From assembly GCF_026914185.1 (NCBI RefSeq), contig NC_070567.1, positions 5,792,001-5,856,000 of the forward strand: 64,000 bases of DNA. The letters run 5' to 3'. Of this stretch, positions 32,015 to 42,517 are shown one piece after another. Every line of letters starts with the position of its first letter. The stretch's first letter is position 1. Source of the DNA: Puccinia triticina (taxonomy: Eukaryota; Basidiomycota; Pucciniomycetes; Pucciniales; Pucciniaceae). The translations under genes were made by a program, and so were the position numbers. The notes below the pieces were generated by a model that had not been told where the DNA came from, made no database searches, and saw only the letters and a list, made by a program, of their open reading frames with translations.

Positions 32015-34375
32015 TTAAAGATTTCTTTTATCAGCTCTGTATTGTCTGAGGACTTTTTCAGAGTCTGGAATTTGGTCAGTAGTGAGCCATTCATCTTCTT
32101 TAGAACCACTATATCTAACTAGATATTGTTTAATGTCCACATTGTTTTTTCTGATTTTTCTGTGTTGTAAAACCTTCTTTATTTTCACAACTTCTTTCTC
32201 CAGTCTTGGAATTACAACTTTAATGTTGTCTTTCCTTAAAGGGAAATTTTCATTGTTACTAGGCACGTAAGGTTTGATTAAACTAACAGGAAAAGTAGGA
32301 TGTTTTCTTTCTAATTCACCTGTCAGTATGACTTCAACAGCATTCTTTCCGTGTAAGGCTTTAATAACAAATGGTCCTACAAATGAGTCTCTCAATTTCT
32401 TAGGGCCAGTGAGGTTGGTAAAGTTAAATGTAGAAATAAGAACTTCTTCTCCAACTTTAAACTGATGAGGTTTATGAGTCTTGTCCCATCTAGTTTTGTT
32501 GTATTCAAAGGATTTTTTAATGCATTCTGCTGCGTAATTAGCTGTCTTAGTCATCATTTGATGGAAGTCTGCTGCATTAGGATGTATTGTTACAGATTTA
32601 GATAAAACTAAGTCTTTGGGGAACCATGGAATCCATCCTCTTTCTAATTCAAAAGGAGTCATATTGGTAGAGCTATGTTTGCTGGAATTGTAGGCAAACT
32701 CAAGGGCTGGTAAGAGTGAGCACCAATCATGAGTATAATTATCTTTGTCTTTAAATTCCAATCCATAGGAACAATATCTTCTGATCATGTCTTCAAGAGT
32801 TTGAATCATCCTTTCAGCTAATCCATCAGTCTGTGGGTGATAAGCTGTGGAGAACTTTAATTGTGTACCACATAGATCATAAAGTCCTCTCCAGAATTCT
32901 GACGTAAATTTAGGATCTCTGTCTGTAATAATGTATCTTGGGCATCCTACATCAGCAATTATCTTTTGCCAAAACAACATAGCTATATCAAAGCCTGTAT
33001 TCTCTTTATGACATGGAAGGAATTTGGTTCTTTTGGAAAATCTGTCTACTACCACTAGTACTGAATTATAGTTATCTTGTCCTGCAGGAGGTAATCCTGT
33101 AACAAAATCCATATTAATGACAGACCATCTTTCAGTAGGTTCTTCAATTTCCTGTAATAGTCCATATCTCTTTCCTGTAGCTTTGTTGGCTTTTTGGCAT
33201 CTTTCAAAAGATTCACAGTAGTCCTTGGTTTCATTCTTAAAGTTTGGCCACCATGCAATGTGCTTTACTCTCTCTGTAGTGCGCTCTACGGAGAAATGCC
33301 CAGCAGTGATATTATCATGGCATTCTCTAAGAAATAAATTGATATGTTCTCTTTGCACCAGTACTACCACACTAGTATGTTTGGTTCTATGGTAAAGTAA
33401 TCCATCAAGAAGGGAAAATCTGTCTTCTTTAAAAGCTGTAGCCCAGGGTTCTTCTAATGAGTTAATTAAATCCATATTCTTATACTTACTCTGTAGTATT
33501 TCTTTGATGGTAGAAGTATTCTTATTGGTATCATAGGATTTTCTGATTTCATACCAGAATTCTTCTTCCATTTCACATACATGTAAACCAAGGATATCAT
33601 AATTTTCTGAAGGAGCATCATATGCAGGATTATCTTCAACATTCTCCAGGGGAAATAAAGCCATGATTTTTGCAGCAACTTCTCCGTCCCATGCTGGGTT
33701 CTCTGGTAAATTTTCTAGTGACCATCTGCTAAGACCATCCGCATTTTTATGGATATTTCCAGCTCTGTGGATAATAGTCATGCTTCCTCTCCAGATCTGA
33801 ATAGCAATTTGCCATCTAAGCATATGTCTATTGGGAGTTTTCATACCTAAGAGACTTTTAAGGGCTATACAATCAGTAATGACTTCAAAGTCACATCCAT
33901 CCAAGTAGTAATACAATTTTTCAAGTGCCCATACTAGACAAAGACATTCTAGCTGGCTGGCTCCATATCTTTTTTCACTGTCTTTCAAGGTGCGTGAGAT
34001 GTAGCATATGACTCCTTCTCTGGGGATTTCAAAATCCTGTATCTGATGTAATGCAGCGCCTAAACCTTCCATGCTGGCATCTACATATAATCTGTAAGGT
34101 TTATGGGGATCAGGCATGAACAGTATTGGTGCTGATGTAAGTTTTTCTCTCATTACATTAAAAGCTTCTACTCTAGTACTTGTCATCTCAAATGCAGTGT
34201 TGCGACTACTGAGTTGATAAAGTGGGCCACTTATTTTTGCAAAATCCTTAATATGTTGTCTATAGTAACTTGCAAAACCTAAGAATGACTGTACTTCCTT
34301 CAGGTTAGTTGGCATAGGTTTGAGAAAAACAGCTGCTACTTTATTCATGTCTATATTTAAGTTCCTGAAATCCAA
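32015..34375 (-). pseudogene. Gypsy-2 Pol, RT C-terminus to integrase and chromodomain
   Basis: A 786-codon frame without its own natural start. In order: the RT thumb/connection (KEVQSFLGFASYYRQHI), RNase H (YRLYVDASMEGLGAALHQI, HRAGNIHKNADGLSRW) and the integrase zinc region (HDNITAGHFSVERT...WWPNF...CESFERCQ). The DDE core follows (NMDFVTGLPP, ITDRDPKFTS, YHPQTDGLAERMIQTLE). The C-terminus EKVLQHRK...YLVRYSGSKEDEWL resembles a chromodomain, as in chromoviruses. It is separated from the RT active-site part by a deletion/frameshift near 34375-34430 (after FQELK), so no complete Pol can be made. Confidence 0.88.
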
Positions 34376-35261
34376 ATTGGCATTTACTCATTGATATTTC
34401 CATATTCATCTTAATTACTCTTTCTAAGACTATTTCAGCTTCTTGAGGTGTTCTCCCCTGTCTTGGCTGAATATGATAATATCATCAATGTAAATTACAA
34501 GCCATCCTTCACGTAATTCTCTGTGGAATTCAGTATCCATCATTCTCTGGAAGTGGGATGGTGCATTTTTAATTCCAAAGGGCATTTTGTTCACAAATAC
34601 CCATATGTAGTATAATGTGTAACAAATGTCTACTGTCTTCATGAATAACATTTTGATGGAATCCTTTTAGTACATCCATGCAGGTAATAAACTTTGCATT
34701 CTTGAGTTGCGTGATTGCTTCACTAATCTTGGGCATAGGATATCTTTCAGGAATAGTGTAGGTATTGAGGGCTCTAAAATCACCAACCATCCTGGACTTA
34801 TCATTATGCCATGCAATGATTACAGGTGTTGTAACTTCCACATTCTCATTTGCGCCAACTTTGCGCAGAACTTTCATTCTGACTAATTCATTTACATGTT
34901 GTTGTAATGCTTCTCTGCTCCTGGGGGATGCTGGGTAAGAGGCTTTTCTTAAAGCTGGTGGATAAGGTCTGGAAGTGATAAGGTTGATTCTTACTTCATG
35001 TCCTTTAATGCATCCAAAGGGTTCATTAGCTGTAGCAAAAGCTAATTTATATTCATGCAGTAATGAAACTAATTTGTCTATCTGTTCTGATTTCAGATCT
35101 GGTGAAATTCTGGCTTCATATATGGTGCTAGAGAATCTTGAGTCTTCTACCACATTACATTCTAGTTGCTCTAGTTTAAATTTTTCCGTAATTCCTAGTT
35201 CATATTTAGTCAAGATATCTCCATTAATTGTAAGGTAGTGGAATTTCTGCATCACTATCAC
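34376..35261 (-). pseudogene. Gypsy-2 RT, N-terminal and active-site parts, frameshifted
   Basis: The frame 35261-34569 holds a protease-RT linker and the first RT blocks (TPVIIAWHNDKSRMVGDFRALN, FITCMDVLKGFHQN). It then shifts near 34585, and the next frame (34651-34430) carries MPFGIKNAPSHFQRMMD and the active-site YIDDIIIFS. A further shift follows GEHLKKLK. At least two frame changes in about 250 bp make RT non-functional. Confidence 0.85.
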
Positions 35262-36285
35262 CTGGATCTGAATTTTGTGGCTTATGAAGTGGAGAGTTCA
35301 CAGTGGGTATTTTATCAGTCTTTACTTTAGTTGAACTGCTGCTGGCCTGCATATGGGGTGGCGCTTCTTTGTTTATGCTCTCTTTCACTGGTGGAATGGG
35401 TGATGAGTGTCCAATATTATTAATAGAATTTATTACTTGTAAAATTATAGCTTTCAATTTATCTTGTTTTGACGCTGTCTCTATGGTTTGCTTCTCAAAC
35501 CTATTTACTTCTTCTTCAAATGTGGTAAATTGTGATGTAATTTTATCTTTAGTATCATTTTACAGGGTTCTGAAGCCTGATTCCAACAAATTCAATTTCT
35601 TTAATATTTCCTGGTTGGTATTTTCTTGATCTTCAACCAGGTCTTCAGTTCTAGCTAGGGATCTAGCAACTTGGGTACTCAATATCTCTAGAGCAGAGGG
35701 CGCTTCATCAAGCTTCTTATCCATGTTCTCCAACAAATTCAATTTCTGTAATATTTCCTGGTTGGTATTTTCTTGATCCTCAACCAGTTCATCAGTTCCA
35801 GCTAGAGATCTAGCAACTTGGGTAGTCAATATCTCTAGGGCAGAGGGCGCTTCATCAAGCTTCTTATCCGTACTCTCCAATGTATTCAGGATGGCGGTGA
35901 AGGCTTCCTTTTCAGAATTTTACTTGCTCATCTACACACTGTGTAACTTTGTGGCACAGTTTTTTAAGATCTGATGACCATTCTTTGTCACTTTGTGTAA
36001 TTCTTTCTACAAACATGTTCAGATTTTCTGTGTACAAATGTAGGGAATTTCTGTGTACAAATGCAGGGAATTTCTGAATGGAGTATCTGGATTGTTAACA
36101 ACTTTCAGAATTTCTGGGACACTTGATGCATGTTCTGAGCCAGAATCACTATTACTACTAAAGAAATGGGAACTATTCATGGATCTAGGTCCATCTGGCG
36201 CTCTTGGCGGGCTACTTTGCATGCGGAAGAACTGAAGCAGGTGGAAATAATCTGCCTGGGTCTGATGTACAAGTTTGTCCACCAT
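35224..36285 (-). pseudogene. Gypsy-2 short Gag-like region with duplicated coiled-coil segment
   Basis: Three short frames: 36285-36019, 35880-35560 and 35457-35224. The middle frame contains two tandem copies of a 49-residue segment (DKKLDEAPSALEIL.TQVARSLA... QENTNQEIL.KLNLLE), matching a 147-bp direct repeat (35584 and 35731). The pattern suggests coiled coil. No CCHC knuckle and no DSG protease motif are present, so the capsid-nucleocapsid-protease part is missing or replaced. Confidence 0.65.
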
Positions 36286-38156
36286 AACCTTGAGATCTGA
36301 GAGATGCAGGAGACATAAGGGAAAAAAATAAGCTCAGTAGGAATTCTTGCCTTCTACTTTGAGCTTGTACTTGTGTAAATTTACCTGAAGATTTATCAGG
36401 AAAAGCTGGGGAATCTGCGCACTGATTAGTATCAGTGGTTCCTCTCTAATTTCACGGGGTTGTCTGTTTTTGTCCGTAACTCCAAGGCATTGAAGTTCTG
36501 GGGTGAGGGTGTCAACGTTGGTGGACACTGTACACAATCAAAAACACGAAAATATTAGCATTAAAAAATACCAATCTGACAGGAAAAGGGTAAGGAAAAA
36601 GATGTAATTTTCAGATTTGGGATATTCTGAGTACTTTTAAAGTTATTGTGATTTTGCCGGAAAATCAGTGAAGGAAATTTTTCCTGTTGATGGAAAAGGT
36701 TAAATCTTGGTTGGATGAAAGCTAAGATGGTGGCGCAGAAGTGTATCAACTTGGTTTGTTGATTGCTCAAACGGTGTGGAGTGGAGCTCCTTTTAAACTC
36801 TTGGAACAGTGGTTCTACAAGAGGGGGGAAGTAGTGATGCGCTTGTACAGCGCTTTTGGGATCTGTAGGCTAGGTATATTACTTCTAGTCTGATCCGCTA
36901 GGCTCGCGCGGCTCGATTGGCGGTCTAAAATCGTCTATAGCTGCTCTAGATCAGGAGCTACAGGTATTACAGTAATCCTGCTCGAGGGTTGCGGCTCGAG
37001 GAGGGTATGTACGGTAGGTATGCGCCTGTATGCGCTTCTCTAATTGAGTTGGGTGGAGTGCGTCTAGCGTGTAAATCCCTGTAGATCCTTGCAGATCCGG
37101 GGTAATACAGTAGTACAGTGTAATTGAACTGTAATTGAGTTATGTAGATCCTGTATACACAGGATGCGCACGGTGTATGTAGTACCACTTAGTCCCGCGA
37201 CCTAATGCGCTCTCGAGTGGGAATGCAGTACAAATGCTTTCCTGCCGTAGGAATGGTAGAGTTTGGAGTCCCACGAAAAAAACCTAATAGTGTAAATCGC
37301 CCCTTGCGGTTCGATTGGTCTACTCAGAATTTTCTTATCTCTTCTCCTTTTGGGGGGAACAAGCGTTCCGGTGTGTTTTCCGCAGAGAAAATGAATGAAA
37401 TTCACTGGAATTCCACTGTGTAGAGTCAACCAAGTGTGTATGATTCAATTTCTATGGTTTTTGGCGAAATAAAGACAATTTTTTCCAGTACAAAAATAGA
37501 GAGATAGTCAACGATAGGATGATTTTTTATGGATTTTTCCGGTTTTATAGAAGGAAACAGGGTGAAGAGTCTAGGAAAATGATGAGAAAATAAGGGAGAA
37601 TCTAAGACACAATCACAGGAAATCTAGTTAATGATTTGACTTCTCTTTCTGCGCGTAAATTGCGGAGGAGGGCCGTCAGAAGTGAAGGGGGGAAGCGTGG
37701 AGTAGGAGGTATGTTCTGTATGAGAGCAGTATTCCTCGTCAAAGGGAGGATATCCAAATGGGAAAGCTGTAAGTTGTGGTTTTCTAACAAGTTTAGTTTG
37801 TTCTTCTTCCACAAAATCTGATTCTTCAGTAGTATCAATAAGTGTACCGTCAGGATGATAGATACAAGTTATCCAAAGAGTACTGTAAGTTATGTACAGG
37901 TGTAGAATTGGTCCTCTCCAATCAGTGTATGGGTTTTTCTGACGTGTTCTTGGACTTCAAGGTTATTAGGGTCTTCCTTTGTGTATTTCTGTAATTCCAG
38001 GAGGTTGGAGTTGGGTTTGAAATCACAGATAATGGTGGTCATTTGTCTTTTAACAAGACCTTTTGGCGTAAAAATGGTAAGAAAATAGGTATGTTAGTAT
38101 GATTATCACGGTTTGGGAGTGAGAATCACAAATAAATAATAGGCCAGACCCCCAAT
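36286..38156 (-). other. Gypsy-2 5' leader / internal non-coding region
   Basis: Nearly 1.9 kb between the 5' LTR and the Gag-like frames. Several short frames on both strands, none with a recognised domain. The first bases next to the LTR (38156 downward) hold the PBS-like TGGGGGTCTGGCCTA after a 2-nt spacer. Confidence 0.5.
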
Positions 38157-39107
38157 TGTCAGCCTGTATGTAACTAACCGTGTCTGAGAGCGTTGTTACT
38201 ATCAAGATGATGGTGTAAAATGCCAAGGATGGGCCAATGGGTTCGTGGTAAGACCTGTAAAAGGTTTCACTCTATCAGTAATCTTGACTGAGAGGCTTGC
38301 TCAATTAAGGCGCATCCAGATCAACACAGGGTGTTAATAGGCATCCAAGGAATAACTCAACTTGGGTTCGTGGGTTTACCTACAGAAAGGTAAGGGTAAT
38401 CAAGAGTTGAAGGTATTCCTGAATTGAATGATGGGTGAGAATGAAGGCACTGTTTAACTATGTATGTGTTAAACCTTGCTGTAATAATATTCTGAGGGAT
38501 AAACAGTCCTGGGGGGCGTGTTTATATAGAGGGGAATGAGCAGGAGGGAACATGAGGCGCTTGGAGGCGCTTCAGGACCAGGGGGGAACTGGAAGCGCTC
38601 AAGGGAAGCAGATCCTCATGAGGATCAACATTGGAAATGATCAGGGCAGTGTAATGATCAGTACTGATCCTGGATCAGTAGCTGTGTACACTAGCTGATC
38701 ATAACCAATCATTGATTCCATTCAGTGCTCTTTGAATTGGATTACATCATGTATTGTTTATGTATTTATATCATAACCAATATGTTATGTAAATAGGTAC
38801 TGAGGCGTAACAGGGGATAAATGAGTGATACCTGTCTTGGTGTATTTCACGTGTACAGTAATATTACAATGTATTGTAATCTTACTGTTGCACGTAACTT
38901 AACTCTCATAACAACAGTACATTATGGTAACTGTATTTAACTATGGTTATCTGTAATGTAATGTATAACAGGAGTACATTCTTAAGCTTGTATCTAATGA
39001 TATACATATGTAATAAAGGCGTAAAAAGGAATGTACTATATGTAATGTGAACAATTGCAGGTACTTGGTACGTGTAAGGTACTGTGACATGTACTCTGTG
39101 GCTGACA
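38157..39107 (-). repeat. Gypsy-2 LTR (5' LTR of the minus-strand element)
   Basis: 951-bp partner of 31032-31982; no difference was found on reading. Followed by the TSD CACAC at 39108-39112. Confidence 0.95.
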
Positions 39108-39241
39108 CACACAAAACAAATCAATATAAGCTCCCTTTGCTTCATGTCATTGGTCAGGCTGCAACAAACCAATCATTCTCAATTGTGTTCTGTTTTCTCA
39201 CTTATCAGGACAAAGAGAACTATGCTTGTGTTGAAGGATAG
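39108..39241 (+). pseudogene. MULE transposase, fragment after Gypsy-2
   Basis: Continues the MULE frame cut at 31031: KTNQYKLPLLHVIGQAATNQ, SFSIVFCFLTYQDKENYACVEG, then a TAG stop. This is the block that follows the first catalytic Asp in MULE transposases. Later blocks (second Asp, Glu, SWIM finger) are not present in the window. Confidence 0.8.
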
Positions 39242-39632
39242 CAAAGCAAAATTGACATTCTCAAATGTAATTCCTCTGAAAAAGTGGGTTTCTTGTAATT
39301 CACATTATATGCCCTCATGTACAAAATTAAAGTAAAATTCAACTTGGTACTATTAATTGGGTTTAGAATTTTGGAATGTGGTAATCCCACTTTCTTAAAT
39401 CCACAGAATCCTAGACTCCTGGATCGAAGTTTTGGGGTGTTTTTTTTTACAAAGTTACAACAAAAAATCACGCATACAACAATTAAACAAAGGCACAAGT
39501 TGAAAATCCCCAAAGGCCCGAAGGCCCTATGGATGACCCTCCAGCTGTGCCGTAGCAACAAGCAAAAGTGGGCTGGTTGTTAAGGGTGTCCAGGGAGGGC
39601 CTAACCAAGTGGTTAGGGGGCTCCCAGGGAGG
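39242..39632. other. Unassigned
   Basis: No gene supported. Possibly the degraded remainder of the MULE transposon. Confidence 0.35.
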
Positions 39633-39848
39633 CACTGCCAGTATATTTGGCTGGGATGAAGTCATCCCAGTTTAACTGGGATGCACTCAACTGATTTAAA
39701 ATGGGTTGATCTCATCCAATAAAATATAAACCCAAGGGGGTTACCTTGGATTTATATTCCATCAGTTGAGATCAACCAAGTTTAAATTGGTTGATTTCAT
39801 CCCAGTTAAACTGGGATAAGCCCAACCCAGCCAATTATGCTGGCAGTG
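39633..39848. mobile_element. Foldback element with CACTGCCAG termini
   Basis: 216 bp, starting CACTGCCAGTATATTTGGCTGGG and ending in the inverted form CCCAGCCAATTATGCTGGCAGTG. Nested inverted segments fill it: CATCCCAGTTTAACTGGGATG near each end and GGTTGATCTCA/TGAGATCAACC in the middle. A whole-element hairpin is expected. No clean target duplication was found (AGGGAGG against AGGGGG is imperfect), so the superfamily is open. Confidence 0.75.
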
Positions 39849-41567
39849 AGGGGGTAGGACAAAACCGGATCCCCTGAGGGGACAAACCAGACTCTGACAC
39901 AATTATATACCCCACTATCTTGGAATTCCACTTGTCAAAATCATTGCAGCACCATTGCCTCACCCGCTGCCGGCGCCACGGCCACTTATTCATGTGAGTT
40001 TTCATTGGGTTAGCCCAGGCCCCTCATGTTTGCCTTTGCCACGCCAGGTGTAAGTGCAACCGTTCCCTTATGTACTTGTCCCTAGGCCATTGCGCAATGA
40101 AAACTGTGCATGCAATGTAAAGCTCAAAAGTGTTGCTGAGAACCTTTTGCTGAGTGCGGAAAGGGATGAATGAGGTTACCTCTGCCTTTCCTGGGTCACT
40201 AGACACTAACACAAGCCCTCCAATCTACAATTGGAAGGTTTATGTAGTGATAGTGGAGGTGTATCAAAAGATAACCTACTTTGAGCAGCTGGCTTAAGGG
40301 TTATGGTGATGTAGCTGATGTGTAAGTGTTGTAATGAGGTTGTAATTTGTATGTAGTTGTTATGTAATAAGGGTAAAACCACAATATAGTGGGGGCTAAT
40401 ACTGTAGAGTGAGCAAGTGTTGTACTGTTATGGGGTAAGCTGAGTGCAAGTAGTTTGCTGAGAGAAATTACAACTGGGGGGAGGAGAGCCTCCTTAAATA
40501 GAAAAGAGCGAGATATTTTAGCTCCAGGGGAACAAGAGAATGAGGGGTTTTAGCTGCCCTGAAAGCTACAATGAGGTATTTTGGCTGGTGGTTGACAGGT
40601 CACATGAGGTCATGATGTCATATGAGGGAATTTAGCTAGTGAGAGATAGGAGGTGAGATGTTTTAGCTGGCCTGACCTGTCAACTGATGTCATCTGCAAG
40701 CTGCATGAGGGGTTTTTGCTATCTTGACACCTGCATGATGTCATCTGTCAACTGTCAGACTGCAGCCCCTATTACACTAGTCTGCATGCACCTGCATAAG
40801 ACTGCATAAGCCTGCATCAAGTGTGCATAACACTGCATGACACTGCATGACACTGCATGACATGTGCATAGCACAATGAAATGCAGTGCAGCTGATGAGG
40901 TAAAGTATATTTAAAGGGTAGACAAGCTGTCAGGGTGGTCCATGTAACTGATTTGCTGTCCTGGGTAAGTGTGGTTCATGTAACGGATTACATGACCTGA
41001 GTATGGGGTTTTGTGTGTATGTAACTGAATGATGGTGTCTTGAAGAGGATGTAAATTGTGATCCAGAGGGGTTTAGGGTGTGTTGTCCATGGTGTTATGT
41101 GTAGTTTTGGCCGTAGAATCCAGTGGTGCCGCCATATTTTGAGAGTGTACATATGAGAAAAAAGGAAATTTTGAAATGGGCTAGATGGGCAACCATAAAG
41201 CATACCACAGCTACCAGTTTGAAACTCATTGGTCAGGCCTGCACCACAACTGTTCTCTTTCCATAGCTTTCTGTCCAGTGCGCCGCACATTGTCATTCAA
41301 TTACATACAGCTTGGCTAAAGCCATACGCAGGTCACCCTAGGTCACCCTGCTGCCGGCGCCACTTCTTCTTGCAAGCTTCCAACATCATTCACGTACTCC
41401 CATGCCAGCCCAGGCCCCTGTTGGCCACTTGGCCTTCACCACACCTGCTACACCCGTACGTTGGCCATGGGTGAATACCAATTGGAAGGAACCAGTCATA
41501 TTGACAGTTTGCCCCTTGCTTACATACATCCAGGTTGATAAAATTCACAAGACTAGGATGGATTACT
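39849..41567. other. Unassigned; likely LTR/transposon remnants
   Basis: No gene supported. The interval 40210-40900 has LTR-like style (CCTTAAATAGAAAAGAG TATA-like site; many GATGTCAT and CTGCATGA words). Short tandem copies of ACTGCATGAC occur at about 40827-40862. Open frames are short and overlap on both strands. Confidence 0.35.
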
Positions 41568-42517
41568 TGTGTTAGAAATTGATAACTCTGACAGACATAG
41601 AGATGGAGAAATAAGAAATAACAAATGTACCTAGGAGCAGATCCGCTCTGGTACTAAGTAATAGAAATGATTTGTAGAATCTTGGACTGCAAAGCAGCTG
41701 GGAATCCCAAAGATCTGAGGCTGATGCAACTGTAGTCAACATCAGTAACTGGACTCCCATAATGGTGAGCTGAGTAAGACAAATCTCATGTTAGACTTGT
41801 TAGGCCTGCGTATCGGTGGTCCCTGATATGCGAGCTACAAGAGTGCCGGAACTGCGGTTGTCTTAACATTTAGTACAGTACAACTATCAGTTCCTTGCTA
41901 CCCATGAGAGGGCTCTACTGCGATGGACTTACCGCCAATTACGGGTTGGTGATCCTATCGTGGAGGCTGGAACCTATTAGGGGGGTTCACAATAGGATAA
42001 AAATAAAACTTTAGAGTCAATTTTAAGGCCTTTACCAACAACTTTTTAGAAATGTGGCAGGATGTACAGGATAAGGTGTCCCCTGGCAATCACAGGGTGT
42101 TCTTCATTTTTTTAAAAATTGTCTGTAAAGGCCTTAAAATTGGCTCTACAGTTTTATTTTTATCGTATTGTGAACCCCCCTATTAGGTCTGGAGTGGCGT
42201 CGGATGCCAGTGAGCTGAAGCACGAGGAAAATCACTCCAATCAGCAACAACTCTTGTCCTAGCTATGGCTATCCCAGCACGCATGCTTACCTGGTAGGTT
42301 GCATGTTGTGCTTGGTTTGCTTGGGCTCTTTGTCAATTGATGACGTGGCTGTGGGGAGAGGAGCGGAGGAATTAGCTTTTGCACATTCCAACCGCCTGGG
42401 AGCAGCATGCATAATGCATGCGCCTGAAGGTTGCGCCGACTCACCTTGGCCCTTTTTGGGGTTAGGTTTAGAGCTCTTGCGCTTCCTCTGATTCGGGGTC
42501 AAGCCCAAATCCTGACA
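41568..42517 (-). repeat. Copia-2 3' LTR, approximate right-to-left extent, with MITE inside
   Basis: On the minus strand the LTR begins TGTCAGGATTTGGGC at 42517, at the same coding position as in the other two Copia families. The distal end near 41568 is a guess from a TG dinucleotide at TTGTGTTAGAAATT. That would give about 750 bp after removing the 201-bp MITE, close to the lengths of the other Copia LTRs. Confidence 0.4.
41980..42180. mobile_element. 201-bp MITE with ~55-bp inverted repeats, TSD TATTA
   Basis: Starts GGGGGGTTCACAATAGGATA and ends with the inverted TATCGTATTGTGAACCCCCC. The match extends about 55 bp inward (TTTAAGGCCTTTA on the left, TAAAGGCCTTAAA on the right) with a few differences. 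Flanked by TATTA at 41975-41979 and 42181-42185. It lies inside the presumed Copia-2 LTR. Confidence 0.85.

Larger units (their letters stand above)
31027..39112 (-). mobile_element. Gypsy-2: full-length Gypsy element with 5-bp TSD, coding-defective
   Basis: The 951-bp LTRs at 31032-31982 and 38157-39107 have TGTCAGCC/GGCTGACA inverted ends. A perfect TSD CACAC lies at 31027-31031 and 39108-39112. The element reads on the minus strand. Its 5' LTR is followed by AT and then TGGGGGTCTGGCC (a PBS-like start with TGG, 38154 downward), and GGAGGGAGGAAG (31994-31983) forms the polypurine tract before the 3' LTR. I saw no difference between the LTRs. Yet Pol carries frameshifts and deletions, and no nucleocapsid or protease can be found. 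Removing the element and one TSD restores the MULE frame at DATH-KTN. Confidence 0.95.

Noticed and set aside
31781..32109. Reverse frames of 71-95 codons at the Gypsy-2 LTR, similar to 38906-39172
   Set aside because: They fall in LTR sequence repeated at both ends and show no protein-like pattern.
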